64,000 nucleotides of DNA from Erpobdella octoculata (Eukaryota; Annelida; Clitellata; Hirudinida; Erpobdellidae), in the NCBI GenBank assembly GCA_963978895.1, contig OZ022242.1:8708114-8772113 (forward strand). Direction: 5' to 3'. The notes beneath the pieces are model-generated. The model was given only the letters and a program-made list of their open reading frames with translations, was not told the origin of the DNA and did not search any database. Positions within the stretch are counted from its first letter, which is position 1, and each line of letters opens with the position of its first letter. Shown piece by piece: positions 42,311 through 54,501 of the stretch. Both the position numbers and the translations under genes were made by a program.

Positions 42311-42894
42311 AATTATATATTTTATACTTTATTAAAAAAAGTTTTTTTTATAGAAAAATGTTTGATTTAGTTCGATTACATTTAAAAAACTGACTGCGTA
42401 GTCAAGCAACGTGACTGCAATTCAAAACTTCTGAGTTCGATTTCAAACCAATTGACCATGTGGTTGTCTAAATAATATTTTTTAATATTTGTTGACGGCA
42501 TTCTTTAGAGTTCGTATTTTTAGTTTACGTTTTCTTTTCTCTTTTCTTGTTTTTCTATTTTTTTCTCTTTTTCTCTATTTTTACTTTTCTCTTTTTTTTC
42601 ATTCTTTCTCTCTCGTTCTCTCTTTTTTTGAAGGAACTTCCTTATTTTTCTCTCCTACAATCTGTCATATCTTATTTTCCAATTTTCTTCTTTTCTCTCC
42701 ATATTTTTCTTCCTCTCATCTTATTGGACGGGTGAAATGCAAATGGACACCTGACATTACGTGTTCCTCCAATCAGCATTCTTCTCTAAAGCAAGATAAA
42801 CATGGGATGAGACAAATATGAAACTTTATTGCTTATGCGTCAGTACAAAACAACGCTTCAAGACAACCTCAGCTACTAATTTCCTACTTACTCA
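42311..42894. other. AT- and pyrimidine-rich sequence, no gene
   Basis: Contains a T/C-rich stretch at 42520-42720 whose Phe, Leu and Ser-rich frame is a shadow, and a (CTTA/CTTG)n run leading into the SINE. No supported gene. Confidence 0.5.
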
Positions 42895-43160
42895 CTTACT
42901 TGCTTGCTTGCTTGATTGTTTGCTTGGTTGCTTGCTTACTTACTTACTTACTCACTTACTTAGCAGTAAAACGTTTGCCTGTTAATCTTTAGGTCGGCAG
43001 TTCGAGCCTCACCGGCGTCACCAGCATAACTCCCTTAATCAAGGAGTTCACTCGCATTGCTAAAGAGGTAGGCGCCTAAAAAGGGCTGCCTTTGCGAGGA
43101 CCCTTTCTCGCCTTTGTGCAAAACTTGTCTTGATAAAGGCGCATGCTAAATGTTATAAAA
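42895..43160 (+). mobile_element. tRNA-derived SINE, plus strand
   Basis: A (TTGC)n/(TTAC)n-like leader is followed by a decayed box A region, box B-like GGCAGTTCGAGCCTC at about 42996-43010, and a body with GGTAGGCGCCTA and TTGTCTTGATAAAGGCG. Same family as 722-1005 on the other strand. The box A side is more decayed here. Confidence 0.8.
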
Positions 43161-43313
43161 CAAATTTTATAGTGCATGATTTTTGTGTTTGGTATAATTA
43201 TTTATTTTGATTATTTATTGCCACATTTTTGTTACTGACAATTTTTACAAATCTCGATAAACGAATGAATAAATGACAGTTTGTTATGGAAAGTGATTAA
43301 AAAATAAAACGCG

Positions 43314-43562
43314 TTGCAGAAGAACAAACAACATAAAAAAAAAAACCATTTAACAACCACAGAGAGAATAATAAAAGAATGTGTGACGCCACGATATGGC
43401 GCCTGTGAGTGCCCGCTCTTCACCCGAAGTCTCTATGACAACCAGAAGAGAGGCCAGCATAATTCGGTCGTTCAAAATGCATCTTTCAAGAAGGCCGTGT
43501 CTTTGTTATTGTACTCGCTGCTGTTGTTGGCCGTGTTATTTGTTGTAGAGCTCTGGAGTTAG
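43314..43562 (+). CDS. Small unrecognised ORF with C-terminal hydrophobic helix
   Basis: 82-codon frame. The middle (from about residue 22) is cysteine-bearing and not low complexity, and the end has a hydrophobic helix, AVSLLLYSLLLLAVLFVVEL, one residue before the end, as in a tail-anchored membrane peptide. Local GC is higher than in the flanks from about 43380. No splice signals or homologue are recognised, and the first 20 residues are translation of A-rich DNA. It could be a small protein, part of a mobile element, or chance. Confidence 0.25.
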   Translation: MQKNKQHKKKNHLTTTERIIKECVTPRYGACECPLFTRSLYDNQKRGQHNSVVQNASFKKAVSLLLYSLLLLAVLFVVELWS

Positions 43563-43715
43563 TGATCACGACGATGACGACGACGACGATGATGATGACG
43601 GTGACAGTGACGATGACGATGACGATTAAGATGGCGATTAAGATGGCGATGATGATGATGATGATGAAGATGATGATGATAATGATGCTTAGGATGATGA
43701 TGAGGAGAAGGAGGA
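43562..43715. repeat. GAT/GAC trinucleotide-hexanucleotide repeat
   Basis: GACGATGATGATGACG-type units. Met and Thr-rich frame is a shadow. Confidence 0.9.
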
Positions 43716-43942
43716 GAAGGGTAAATAGGAAAAGAGAGATGGAAGCGAAGAAGAAAAGGATGTTATTGGTGGTAGTGATAATGGTATTTGTTGATGAATG
43801 GTTGGTACCAGGGGTGTAAGTTATGCGGACCTATCGTGATCATTTGTCTCTTATCGATTGGAAAAAATCATGGCCATCATTACCATGAGATAGATGAGTT
43901 TTTTTCCCACTAATATAAATAAAAATATGAATACACACACAC

Positions 43943-43981
<39 letters not shown>

Positions 43982-45036
43982 ATTATTGTTTCCTTCGTTA
44001 ATTTGATTTCGTCGCATTAAAAAAGCTTTTAACGTTATAGGATTTTGCAAGACACGATTTTGTTCTATTTTCTTTTCCTTCCTTTCATTTTCACTTCTTT
44101 CACTCTTTCCCATTTTTTCTCTTTTTTTCTTTCTTTTTCTCTCTCTCTCTTTCTTTCTTTTTTTCTCGTTGAAACAACGGCATAGTTTAAAGGTTAAGAA
44201 ACATCAAGGAACATGAGATTTTAATGAAGATTTAATTTGAAATTGCGGTCATCTTTCAGCAATTCTTTTTCATTTAAATTTTTTTTTATATTTACTTCAC
44301 CGCCGGTCTTGTTTGCTCGAATACTGGATTTCTTGAGGACAAATGTTCGAAGTTAAAATTGACGAACTTCACGTCATCCAATCAAAATTACTTGCTCCTC
44401 ACAACAATACATTCTAATATATGTTGAAAATTTTCCAAAAAATCATTTTTAATTTTACCCTCTAATTTGAAAAAATCATTCTAAAAAATCAAAAGTATGA
44501 GAATTTCAAAAATAAAACTGTTTTTTTTGTTTTTCAATGTATGTTTGAGTTTTCAGATTGAATTATTCAAATAACAAATAAACACAATAAAAACTATAAT
44601 TTTTCCAATAAGTAATAAAATTTGTATTTAACTTATAAAATAAATGATAATAAATTTTAATTTTAGTTTAATCTTATTCATCAGTTAGATGATTTATGGC
44701 GGAAAAGTTTTGCTCCTGTTTTTACTTTATTATTATCCTTATTATTAGAATTATAATAATCATTATTATTACTATTTTTTCACTACTATTAATTATTTAT
44801 TAAATTATACTCATTATTTTTTTTGTTATTGTTTTTGCGTTGTTGAAAACATAAATTTAAAAAAAATGAATTCTGGAATTGTGGAACAGCCCTGATTTTC
44901 ATTAAATATGTGTTTGCATATCATCAGATGAACTTAATAATTTGTATTTATTTTATTGTGTTACATAATAATTACAATGAAAAACGGTTGGTAACACATT
45001 CAACAGAAGAATTTTTTATTTTTTTTCATTATTTAG

Positions 45037-45211
45037 ATTACAACACGGTTCGAACTGTCGTCAGCAGACTTGACTGGTACATTGACCGACCAGTGTAGGA
45101 ACAAAAGTTCCATACAGACTGTAACATCCGGTGTTCTTCCTGCCTGCTCCTGCCAGCCGGATCCGGAAGTCGTATTCCGCAGAGGAACAGAAACGCCGGC
45201 AGTTAATCTAG
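45037..45211 (+). CDS. Predicted internal exon of the protocadherin-like cytoplasmic tail
   Basis: A strong acceptor (polypyrimidine TTTTTTTTCATTATTTAG) is followed by an open frame in phase 0 that begins ITTRFELSSADLTGT. It contains a Cys-Pro-rich part (PACSCQPDPEVV) and FRRGTETPAVNL. A donor CTAG|GTCAGA leaves one base (phase 1). Phase 0 matches the donor at 3768, and phase 1 matches the acceptor at 53431, where the joined codon gives Glu. GC is about 50 percent against a much lower local background. If the donor is not used, the frame stops at 45223-45225 and this could be a terminal exon. The protein is not recognised as a known domain. Assignment to the cadherin gene is inference from phase and order. 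Confidence 0.5.
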
Positions 45212-45484
45212 GTCAGATAAATTAGGTCAGAATGCGACTAATCGACAATTGCCATTTTCTTGTTATTTCTATTGCATAAGTTGTTTTTTTATTATAAGCT
45301 CCATTAAAGAATGTTAATAATATTTTTAATTGTAATAACAACCAAGAAATGGTGGTCGATTTATTTATTTTTTGTGATAATATATTTTAGAAATGTTAAT
45401 TAATTTTATTCCATAATTCACTCAAATTTTGTCCAATCAATACAAAGATTTATTAGAATGTAAAGTCTGCAGCTGAAAATATAT

Positions 45485-45550
45485 CCAGCAAATCCCAACG
45501 TATGGCCCAAGGAAACAAGCACACACGATAAAGTTAATATGGAAGATTTA
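45485..45550 (-). repeat. Copy of the TTTGCTTGC-type module, inverted
   Basis: ATCCCAACGTATGGCCCAAG followed by AAACAAGCACACACG and AAAGTTAATAT, the reverse of the module at 5590. Confidence 0.5.
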
Positions 45551-46154
45551 ACAAGTGAACCGTAAAAAACTTCGTTTTTAAAAAATCCTTCATAATTTTT
45601 TAATTTGGCGACTAAAATTAGGAAAACATTGACCACTGTCTTAATGCTTAATGTGTGAGGATTGAAAAGTTAAGAAACTTTCGAATCAATATAGAATAAA
45701 CAAATTTTGTATTATAAATTTGAAAATTCAAAGTTCGTTTTTCTACATAAAATTTGTGTTTAAAAATTAAATTTTACTTTTTTATTTTATAATTTACTCC
45801 AATGTTGTCCAATTGATCTGAAAATGTAATAGACCCACTAAATTTCAACTCTATTGTGAAAATCAAACATATAAAAGCTATTTTCAAATCAATATGGAAT
45901 AAACAAATATTTTATTATGAGTTTTTAAAATCAAAAATTTAAATATCGGGTTCTTTAAAGAAACTAAAAATTGATAGTTTGTTTTTTTTACATATAATGT
46001 TTATTTTTTTTTAATTTTAAAGGTTTTATTGATTTTATTTTATAATTCACTTAATGTTTGTCCAATCAATTCGGAAATTTAATATAATGTAAAGTGCGCA
46101 GTGGCAAATAACCCCGCTAAATTACAACTTGATTTGATAGCACGAAGTTGGTTT

Positions 46155-46240
46155 TAATGAGTGCTATAGGGTCCCAGCTTATGGCTAAAACAAGCTATCA
46201 AGCAGGCAAACACGGTGAAGTTAATATAAAGGATTTATAA
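46155..46240 (-). repeat. Copy of the TTTGCTTGC-type module, inverted
   Basis: GGGTCCCAGCTTATGGCTAA, then CAAGCAGGCAAACACGGTGA, then AGTTAATATAAAGGATTTAT. Confidence 0.6.
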
Positions 46241-47216
46241 ATAATGTTTGCTCTGCTTTGCACAAGCAAAAATCAGAGCTGTAATAATAAGAGGTCAAAC
46301 AACTATCTTGTAATTCTTATGGAGAATAGATTGATCGATAGGTGAAGTTGTAAAACTGTTTCTGTCAAGAGGAACTGAAAATTAATATGGCAGATGACAA
46401 ATATTCCAAACCCGATAGCTCAGGGCTATCCGCAATTCCGACTTATTTCCGCAAACCGTTTTCCATTCCCATTCTGGCCAAACAAAATAGTTTTTAGATA
46501 ATACAATCGATGATTACCATCCCCTTTCCAATTCCGTTGACATATACTTTGTCTCCATTTCTATTTCGTCGGCGTAGTGTAACTTACTTGAATTATCGTA
46601 TAATACGCTAAACTGATAACATTTAAAGCCTAGTGTTGGCCAGTTCATATGCTTTCTATAATAATAAAACAAAGTCAGATCTATTTCGAGAATAGAAAAC
46701 ATAACTCAAACAATGACTACTGTGATTCCAACGATGGTGGAAACATTCACGATTGTTTCTGTCGTTATCTGCTTCTCTAACGTCAGCAGTCTGGAATCTT
46801 CTGGTTAATTAACTTCAGTTAAAAACACATTAATAAACACAAAAGGTAAATGTAATCGGCAACCTGATGAACACCGACGGTAATAAAACTGAAGATAGTG
46901 ATGTTTTACCGTCAGATAGAATGTCAAGCAACGCTACAGAATGGCTATGCATTAACTTTAACAAGTGAAAGTTAATTTACAAAATTAAAAACATGTTTTT
47001 AAGATGGCTAAAAAAAAATCATAGCGACATCGTATCGTAAAAATATTACCTTGGTGAATAGTAAACAAAAGATGTTTGTAGTTACTATGACGATGAAAGT
47101 TTTTGTAGTCATTATTATATGCTTCTTTAATTTATTTTTAATAAATTTTGTTTCTTAAATTTTATTTTTTTTTAAATTAAACAATGAATTGCTTTGAAGT
47201 GGATGAATTTTATAAT

Positions 47217-47285
47217 GATCTCCGAACTTTAAAACGTCCGCGGAAATCCCATGGACATTCGGACAAATGAAAGTTAATAAAAACA
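47217..47285. repeat. Dispersed repeat, copy 1 of an inverted pair
   Basis: ATGATCTCCGAACTTTAAAA, CGTCCGCGG, ATCCCATGGACATTCGGACA, AATGAAAGTTAATAA. The reverse complement occurs at 59415-59482. Confidence 0.65.
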
Positions 47286-48412
47286 TTTAAAAATCCAAGC
47301 AAACACGTTTATAACAAAAAAATTATTTGAACTCAAGAAATCTTAATGGAATTAACTAGAGGTAAATGGAGTTGTTTTTTCAGATTCGTTAATTATTGTT
47401 GATTTTAAAAAACATTTCAATTTTATAATTTTGTTGCTTAATAAACACAATAAAAAGAGAGTGCTACCAGCTAGGAACTAGTCAACAGACAAATAAAACT
47501 TTTTGCAGTAGATTTATTATTTTATAAAAATCACTTCTGAAATGAGACCATTTTAAGATTATATTTATCACAGGAATTTTCCCATAAAATAAATAACTAC
47601 AAAGTGTCTATGACAAATTGTGTATTTGTCCTGGTCACGAAACCAGATCTCATCTCGATCCCTGAATCCCGGGATTCAAAAAAGTCTGGAGTTTGGAATC
47701 ATCAACCAACACGTTAATTTTAAAGAATTAAAAGAGCAGATTCAGGAGACAAGCAGCAAGCACATGCGTGACCAAAACATGCCCTTCAAGCAAACGGTGT
47801 GAAATAACTGAAAGTCATTATAACCCCCCGTCATAATTTATAGTGTTTGTAGTTTATTGAAATGGACCCAGCACAAACAACATATGACTGTTTATTAGGT
47901 GTTTTTCGCACGGATTGATGTTTGTTTTTCAGTTCTTGAATGGTATATTAAACTTAAAAAATGCCCCTATTTGTCTCGAAAGGTTACAGAATCTACAGAA
48001 ATGTTTCCCCGTTACCGTGGTAGTACCATACAAATAACCTTCCATTCCCATCGTTTCCACACTATGTTACTGAGGTTTTTTTTACAGAGTGTCACTTCCT
48101 TAGACGAAGGCGTCATAGCCATATGAGTAAAGTTTTTGGTCTTCTGTGAGCTGTGAGACAAAAGAGCGGTCATGAAGCCTTTAAAATTGAAAATATTCTT
48201 CTGAGTGCTCAGTAAGTGATTGTGCATAATACTTCTGGCAGCAGAGTTTGTCTTGATAGTTGAATTATAAAGATTGATGGCGAAAATATTCTTTTCTTTT
48301 ATATTCGAAAAATCGAAAATAGAAGAAAATTATTTTTCTGCGAAAATGGTAGTGATAATGATGGTGGTGATTGAAGTGGTCTTGGAAAGGGAATGGTTTT
48401 CGTGGTAGTGAT

Positions 48413-48712
<300 letters not shown>

Positions 48713-49039
48713 GTGATTATGATAATGATGAAAATAAAAGTAAGTTGTAAAGACCATCGCTATAATAACAAAAGTTCATTATTTTCATTCGAAAGCAATT
48801 TTTTAAATGACAAAATATAAAAAGTTTTTTAATGGAAAAAGTTTTAAGATAAAAAAAAGATTTTTAAAATGAAACTTAATTTCATCAGTTAAAATTACGA
48901 CTAAGTATATTATTGCCATTATATGCAAAAAATGATGTAAAGCAAAACGACAAAAGGCATGATTACGGATTTTTATAAACCCATTAAATATAGAATACAA
49001 CAAAAATCACCGATGAGATTCTTTAGTAGAGGCAGCCTG

Positions 49040-49420
49040 ACAGTTTCATAGAATTGATTTACTTATTGCATATAAGGTTATGATCATTTGATGTCGCGAC
49101 CTTCTGACACGATCGGATGGTAACAATAATCTTGCAATCGCTTGTCGTTGCGATAGCGTTATGACGTTCAGGGAAATTCTCGCATAAAGGATCTAAATCG
49201 TTTTCCCGCGAAATGGCCGAAATCGGAATGCATGGACATGAAAACGAAGCTTAGATAAACAAAAAGGCGAGCGATAATGCGAACCGGTGAGCGATATTGC
49301 AGAGTTGATGAGTCGCGTGGGAAATCAACAGTCTCTGTTTGAAATTGAGGCAGTCAAAAAAGTCGCCGTGTTCAGCACGTAGGCCTGTGGAGGTTTGATA
49401 AACATCCACTAGTCGAATGG
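49040..49420. other. GC-balanced unique sequence without a long ORF
   Basis: About 380 bases with roughly 45-50 percent GC and many CG dinucleotides, inside AT-rich intron. No open frame, repeat copy or splice-bounded exon was recognised. It may be a conserved non-coding or regulatory stretch, or an old repeat. Confidence 0.35.
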
Positions 49421-49659
49421 TCTTATTAACCTACCCTCATTTGTTTTCCGTTTGATATCCGCTATTTGTTTCTCTGTTAAATTAGCCGTATTAACCTTTA
49501 AATCGGATAATTAAGAATTCAGGTCACTTCCATTCTGACACGTTCATGTTTATTGTTTTTTTAAAAAGTTTGCATTCTTATAAGACAAATTATTACTTTG
49601 AAATGTACGCTGGCATTTCCTACGACGGATCATAACCCCTTTTTCATATTATTTAAATC

Positions 49660-49800
49660 TTTTTTATTAACTTCCCGGTGTTTGCTTGCATGCATGCTTG
49701 CTTGCTTGCTTGCATGCGTGCTTGCTTGCTTGCTTGCATGCGTGCTTGCTTACCTGCTTGAGCCATACGTTGGGACCATGGATATCTTGATATAACTTCT
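49660..49800 (+). repeat. TTTGCTTGC-type module followed by a lone inverted-repeat end
   Basis: An expanded TTGCTTGCATGCGTGCTTGC stretch, AGCCATACGTTGGGACC, then CATGGATATCTTGATATAAC at 49777-49796, which is the terminal sequence of the element at 54502-54772. Confidence 0.6.
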
Positions 49801-50033
49801 CAGTGCCAAATTAAGCCATGCAAAGGTCCATAGGCACTCACATTTTTGGGCCCTCTTTTGGCTACCTTAAACATGTCATTTGTTATGTTGATTGTACATT
49901 CTGTAATAAATGTATAGAGAAATAATTTTGTTTATTAAATAATCTGACAGTTCGATAAAACCAAAAAAACCATCCTTCTTGATGGGGTATTTTTAGTATA
50001 TAAGGATATTTTTCACTTGTTTTTTATTTAAAT

Positions 50034-52246
50034 GTAGGACATTTTCCCCTTCCCCCGGACAACTCCCCCGGACTTCCCCCCCCCCCCGACAGACTCTATG
50101 ACATTTCCTTCGGATATCCCCCTGTTGTAAGATTTGTCTCCCCGACATAACGTTTTCTCTGATAGATAAAAATAAATAAAATAATCCAGTAGTATGAATT
50201 TGTGGTTTTGCAAGAGTTTCTCCCATGTTAAGCTGACATACAGAGAAAAATCGCGTAAAGAATTTTTGCGTAATTTTGAATGACCTGGCTTACCTACCGG
50301 TGAACGAAGTAATTAGTGGGATGCAAACCGTAATCTTAACAAAGTAACTAGTGGGATGCTAAACCTAGCCCTAACAAAATAACTAGTGAAATGTTAACTC
50401 TAACCTTAACGAAATAACTTGTGGGATGCTAACCCTAACCCTAACGAAGTAAATAGTGGGATGCTAAACCTAACTCGACGTAACCCTAACAAAGTAGTTA
50501 GTGGGATGCTAACCCTATCGAAGTAGCTAGTGGGATACTAACCCTAACTCTAACAAAGTAGCTAGTGGGATACTAACCCTAACTTTAACTAAGTAACTAA
50601 TGGGATGCTAACCTTAACCCTAACAAAGTAACTAGTGCGATTCTAACACTAACCCTAACGAAGTAAGTAGTGGGATGCTAAACCTAACCCTAAAAAAGTA
50701 ATTAGTGGGATGTTAACCCTAACCCTAACAAAGTAACTAGTGAGATGCTAACCCTAACCCCGACGAAGTAACTAGTGGAATGCTAATCCTAACCCTAACC
50801 CTAACAAAGTAAATAGTGGGATGCTAACCCTAACGAAGTAGCTAGTGGGATACTAACCCTAACCTTAACGAAGTACTATTGGGATGCTAACCTAACCCTA
50901 ACGAAGTAACTAGTGGGATGCTAACCCTAACCCTAACAAAGTGAAAAGTGGTATGCTAAACCTAACACTAACAAAGTAAGTAGTGGGATGCTAAACCTAA
51001 CACTAACGAAGTAACTAGTGGGATGCTAACCCTAACCTTAACAAAGTAACTAGTGAAATGCTAACCCTAACGAAATAATTAGTGGGATGCAAACCCAAAA
51101 CCTAACGAAGTAACTAGTGGGAAGCTAACCCTAAGCCTAAGCCTAACAAAGTAAATAGTGGGAAGCTAAACCTAACTCAACCTAACCCTAACGAAGTAAC
51201 TAGTGGGATACTAACCCTAACTCTAACAAAGTAGCTAGTGGGATACTAACACTAACTCTAACGAAGTAACTAATGGTATGCTAACCTTAACCCTAACGAA
51301 GTAACAAGTGCGATGCTAACCCTAACCCAAACGAAGTAACTATTGCGATGCTAACCCTAACCTTAACGAAGTAATTATTGGGATGCTAACCTAACCCTAA
51401 TGAAGTAACTAGTGAGATGCTAATCTCAACCCTAACGAAATAATTAGTAGGATGCTAATCCTAACCATAACTCTAACGAATTAAATAGTGGGATGCTAAC
51501 CCTAACGAAGTAGCTAGTAAGATACTAACCCTAACTTTAACGAAGTAACTATTGGGATTCTAACCTAACAAAGTAAGTAGTGGGATACTAAACCTAACAC
51601 TAACGAAGTAGCTAGTGGGATGCTAACCCTAACAAAGTAACTACTGGGATGCTAAAATGCTAACCCTAACCCAAACGAAGTAACTAGTGCGATGATAACG
51701 TTAACCCTAACGAAGTAACTAGTGGGAGGCTAATCCTAACCCTAACCCTAGCCCTAGCCCTAACCCTAACAAAGTAACAAGTGGAATGCTAACCCTAACC
51801 TTATCAAAGTAATTAGTGGGATGCTTACCCTAACCCTAACGAAGTAATTAGTGGGATGCTAACCCTAACCTTAGCTAAGTAACTAGTGGGATGCTGACTT
51901 TAACCCTAACCCTAGCCCTAGCCCTAATCTAACTAGTTGGATGCTAACCCTAACCTTATTGAAGTAACTAGTGGGATGCTAACCCTAACCCTAACCCTAG
52001 CCCTAGCCCTAACCCTAACGAAGTAACTAGTGAGATGCTAACCCTAACCCTAACCATTTTTTCTCTTACGGCTGCACGCCAAACACTCTATTCAATTAAT
52101 ATCATTCTATTAAATATAAACAATAAATGGTAAATCTTTTTAAAATGTATTTTTGTTTATTAGAAAAACGTGATCTCTGACTCTACCCCATGGGGGAAAA
52201 TGTCCTACCCCGGGGGAAGTCTGGGGGAAATGTCCGATCCCCCTTT
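50034..52246. mobile_element. Putative element with G-rich inverted ends enclosing a telomere-like minisatellite
   Basis: The left end has GTAGGACATTTTCCCC, CCCCCGGACAACTCCCCCGG and ACTTCCCCCC. The right end has AAAATGTCCTACCCCGGGGG, AAGTCTGGGGGAAATGTCC and GATCCCCC. These are related in inverted orientation, as terminal inverted repeats would be. No transposase is encoded. Boundaries and target duplication are not established. Confidence 0.45.
50300..52055. repeat. Telomere-like CCCTAA minisatellite (about 36-bp unit)
   Basis: About 45-50 degenerate units. Each has one to four CCCTAA copies (some CCCTAG or CCTTAA) followed by CGAAGTAACTAGTGGGATGC TAA. The telomeric hexamer TTAGGG (as CCCTAA) is thus embedded in a longer unit, and pure runs of hexamers appear towards the 3' side (51740-51770, 51900-51930 and 51980-52020). 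Confidence 0.93.
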
Positions 52247-52984
52247 TATTCAGACCTGAGACTGACTCACATTAAGCGAGGTAAGTTGGTGACCAACGTT
52301 AAATTTTTGTCATGACACTTAGTCATAGGAGACAGTTTATGTTGTGTTTGTCCGTATCCTAATTGTATTTAAGGTTAAGTAATTTTTACATTGTTTTGGC
52401 GGGAATGATCTCGTAAATCTTACCGTCCCACACTTGCATTACATATTTTTCTCTCTTTCATTTTCTCTTTCTGTGTTTTTGTTTCTCTCTCTCTATCTCT
52501 CCTTTTTTGTATTCCTCTTGTTGGACGACACCTGGTGTTGACTGCATACTGTTTTATACTTCCACTGAACACCGTGGAACAAATGAAATTCCTTCCTACT
52601 CTTTGTAATTCGACCAATTCGTCAGCCTGGCACTGCCAAGAAAAAAGCTGTTTCATTCCATCGCTTGATCTTGCAAAACCTCTTCGCATTGCACGATCTT
52701 AAATTTCTCCTCAGGACTCAGGAACGGAAACCGAAACCAAATATGTTCATTCCAATCAAAAAGCTGTAATAAATACATTTCCTCCTGATAGCATGATAAT
52801 CATATTCTTTCCAAATAATAAAAAAATAATTTTTATCTATTTTTATTATTGTTCGTAATTATCGACATTTTGGACATGATCAGATTGAGCAAGAAAACAT
52901 TCGTTGACAACAACAACAACTGCGCATAATTTCCTTATAAATTTTCCATCCTTATTTCTCGCTCCGCCGTTCTCCAGTATGCTG

Positions 52985-53250
52985 TTAGACGGATCTCACA
53001 CGCATAACTTAGCTCCAGTAGAATTGAATTTTACAAGCTACCTAAAGACGGTTAGATTAAAAACACTACATCAGACCTTTCTCATAAGTCCCGGCCTCAG
53101 GCGGGGGTAAACATTTTTTCTTTTCTTATTTGCATTGTTTTTTCTTTTCTTTCTAATGGACAGGGGGCGCTTTATAAGTTGCTCAATTTGTAACCGTCCC
53201 AGGCGTCGGTTGTGAAATAAAGTTCTTTTCATTCATTCTTTTCGCGTCTT
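52985..53250 (+). mobile_element. Possible LINE 3'-end fragment
   Basis: A short frame has NFTSYLKTVRLKTLHQTFL, resembling the last block of a LINE polyprotein (F-x-x-x-L-K-T-x-L). After the stop comes TTGTGAAATAAAGTTCTTTT plus a short (CATT)n tail. Weak evidence. Confidence 0.3.
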
Positions 53251-53431
53251 CTCTTTCCTTTCTTTTTTCCCATGTCACCAATGAACATTGAACTAGTTTT
53301 CCTCGATGCTTTTACACAATGGCCTGTGTGAGTTATACACACAGCCGCGCTCTCAAACACACTCACACGCAAACACACACACACACACACACATACAGTG
53401 AACATCTTCCTGATAATTCTTTTTCTTTCAG

Positions 53432-53799
53432 AGCGCAACAAAGACAACTCGCCGACGATGATACAGGAAAGCGAAGCAAAGCATTCTCACCAGTCCCATC
53501 AACAACATCAACAACAACATCAACAACAGCAACATCAACAACAACACAGCACAAAGAACAAATCCTTACCACTCCCTCCTCCACCACCACAATTCAACCC
53601 CAAAATGACAACCTCCTTCTTCGAAACGCCCCCTGATTCACCATCTTACTCGTTGAAAGGTCATAGTGAAGGTCAAAAAGAAGTCTGGGTCAGACGAACG
53701 GGGATGTCACCAAGCCCGCCATCCCCAAATTTACGCAACCAGGGGGACGCTTCTAGCGGGGGTTCAAAGGGTAGCAAATTAGTAAAATTTTTGTCATGA
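53432..53799 (+). CDS. Predicted terminal exon of the protocadherin-like cytoplasmic tail
   Basis: Acceptor TTTTTCTTTCAG, then 368 bases in phase 1 to a TGA stop. The protein part is His/Gln-rich at first (HQQHQQQ repeats), then proline-rich (LPLPPPPPQ). It ends with a complex, non-repetitive stretch including FFETPPDSPSYSLKGH and EVWVRRTGMSPSPPSPN, finishing KLVKFLS. The proline and serine motifs would suit binding sites in a cytoplasmic tail. The phase fits the donor at 45211. A second frame is also open over the first 200 bases (residues AQQRQLADDDTGKRSK and on to 53636), so another upstream donor could give a different end. The real frame is chosen because it stays protein-like beyond the CAA/CAG repeat. 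Confidence 0.6.
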
Positions 53800-54186
53800 G
53801 GGTACGTACGTTGAACGAAACTTGAAAAGCGTTCAAAGCGGTTTCAACTTACTCATTTATTTGTTTACATTTTATTTGAACGTTCGTTCGTTGAGCGCAA
53901 CAACACGTCATCACATCACAACATGGAATTAACTCATTAACTTATTATTACAGTCTCTGTCGGAAGTATGGAAGTATACCTATATTCACCTCGTCGTCAC
54001 TACACAATCTTGAAACTGTCGAAAATTTAGCTATAATTTCTAGCTCGAGATTTTCATTATTTTCTTTCCATCACCATTCAAAGCAATATTTTCAAATTTC
54101 CAGTGACGTCAGACTGCGCACATGACTCAATGCCATGTTTCATCAATATCTCCATCTTAATACTAATATTTACAAGGTTCTTGTTG

Positions 54187-54187
<1 letters not shown>

Positions 54188-54278
<91 letters not shown>
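54188..54278. repeat. (TA)n microsatellite
   Basis: About 91 bp of perfect TA. Confidence 0.97.
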
Positions 54279-54283
<5 letters not shown>

Positions 54284-54501
54284 TACGCATCCCATTTCAA
54301 GGGCCTACAATCAATCCTCTAATTAACAATTATTCAGAATAATATAAGCTACACGGTCGTTTTCGTCGTCCCGCTCTCCAGTATTTTCGTATCGTGTATT
54401 TATACACATATCATCTGCACTAGCTGTAACTTAAGTATCGCAGTGTTTATGATAAATATTCTTGTAAGACAACACTTTACAAGGTTTGGTCTTGACTCCT
54501 G

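Noticed and set aside
42961..43030. Possible tRNA gene with a box B-like TTCGA
   Set aside because: No full cloverleaf is seen, and the sequence continues into a shared SINE body.
50300..52055. A true telomere or chromosome end
   Set aside because: The hexamer is embedded in a longer unit and unique sequence with genes continues on both sides.
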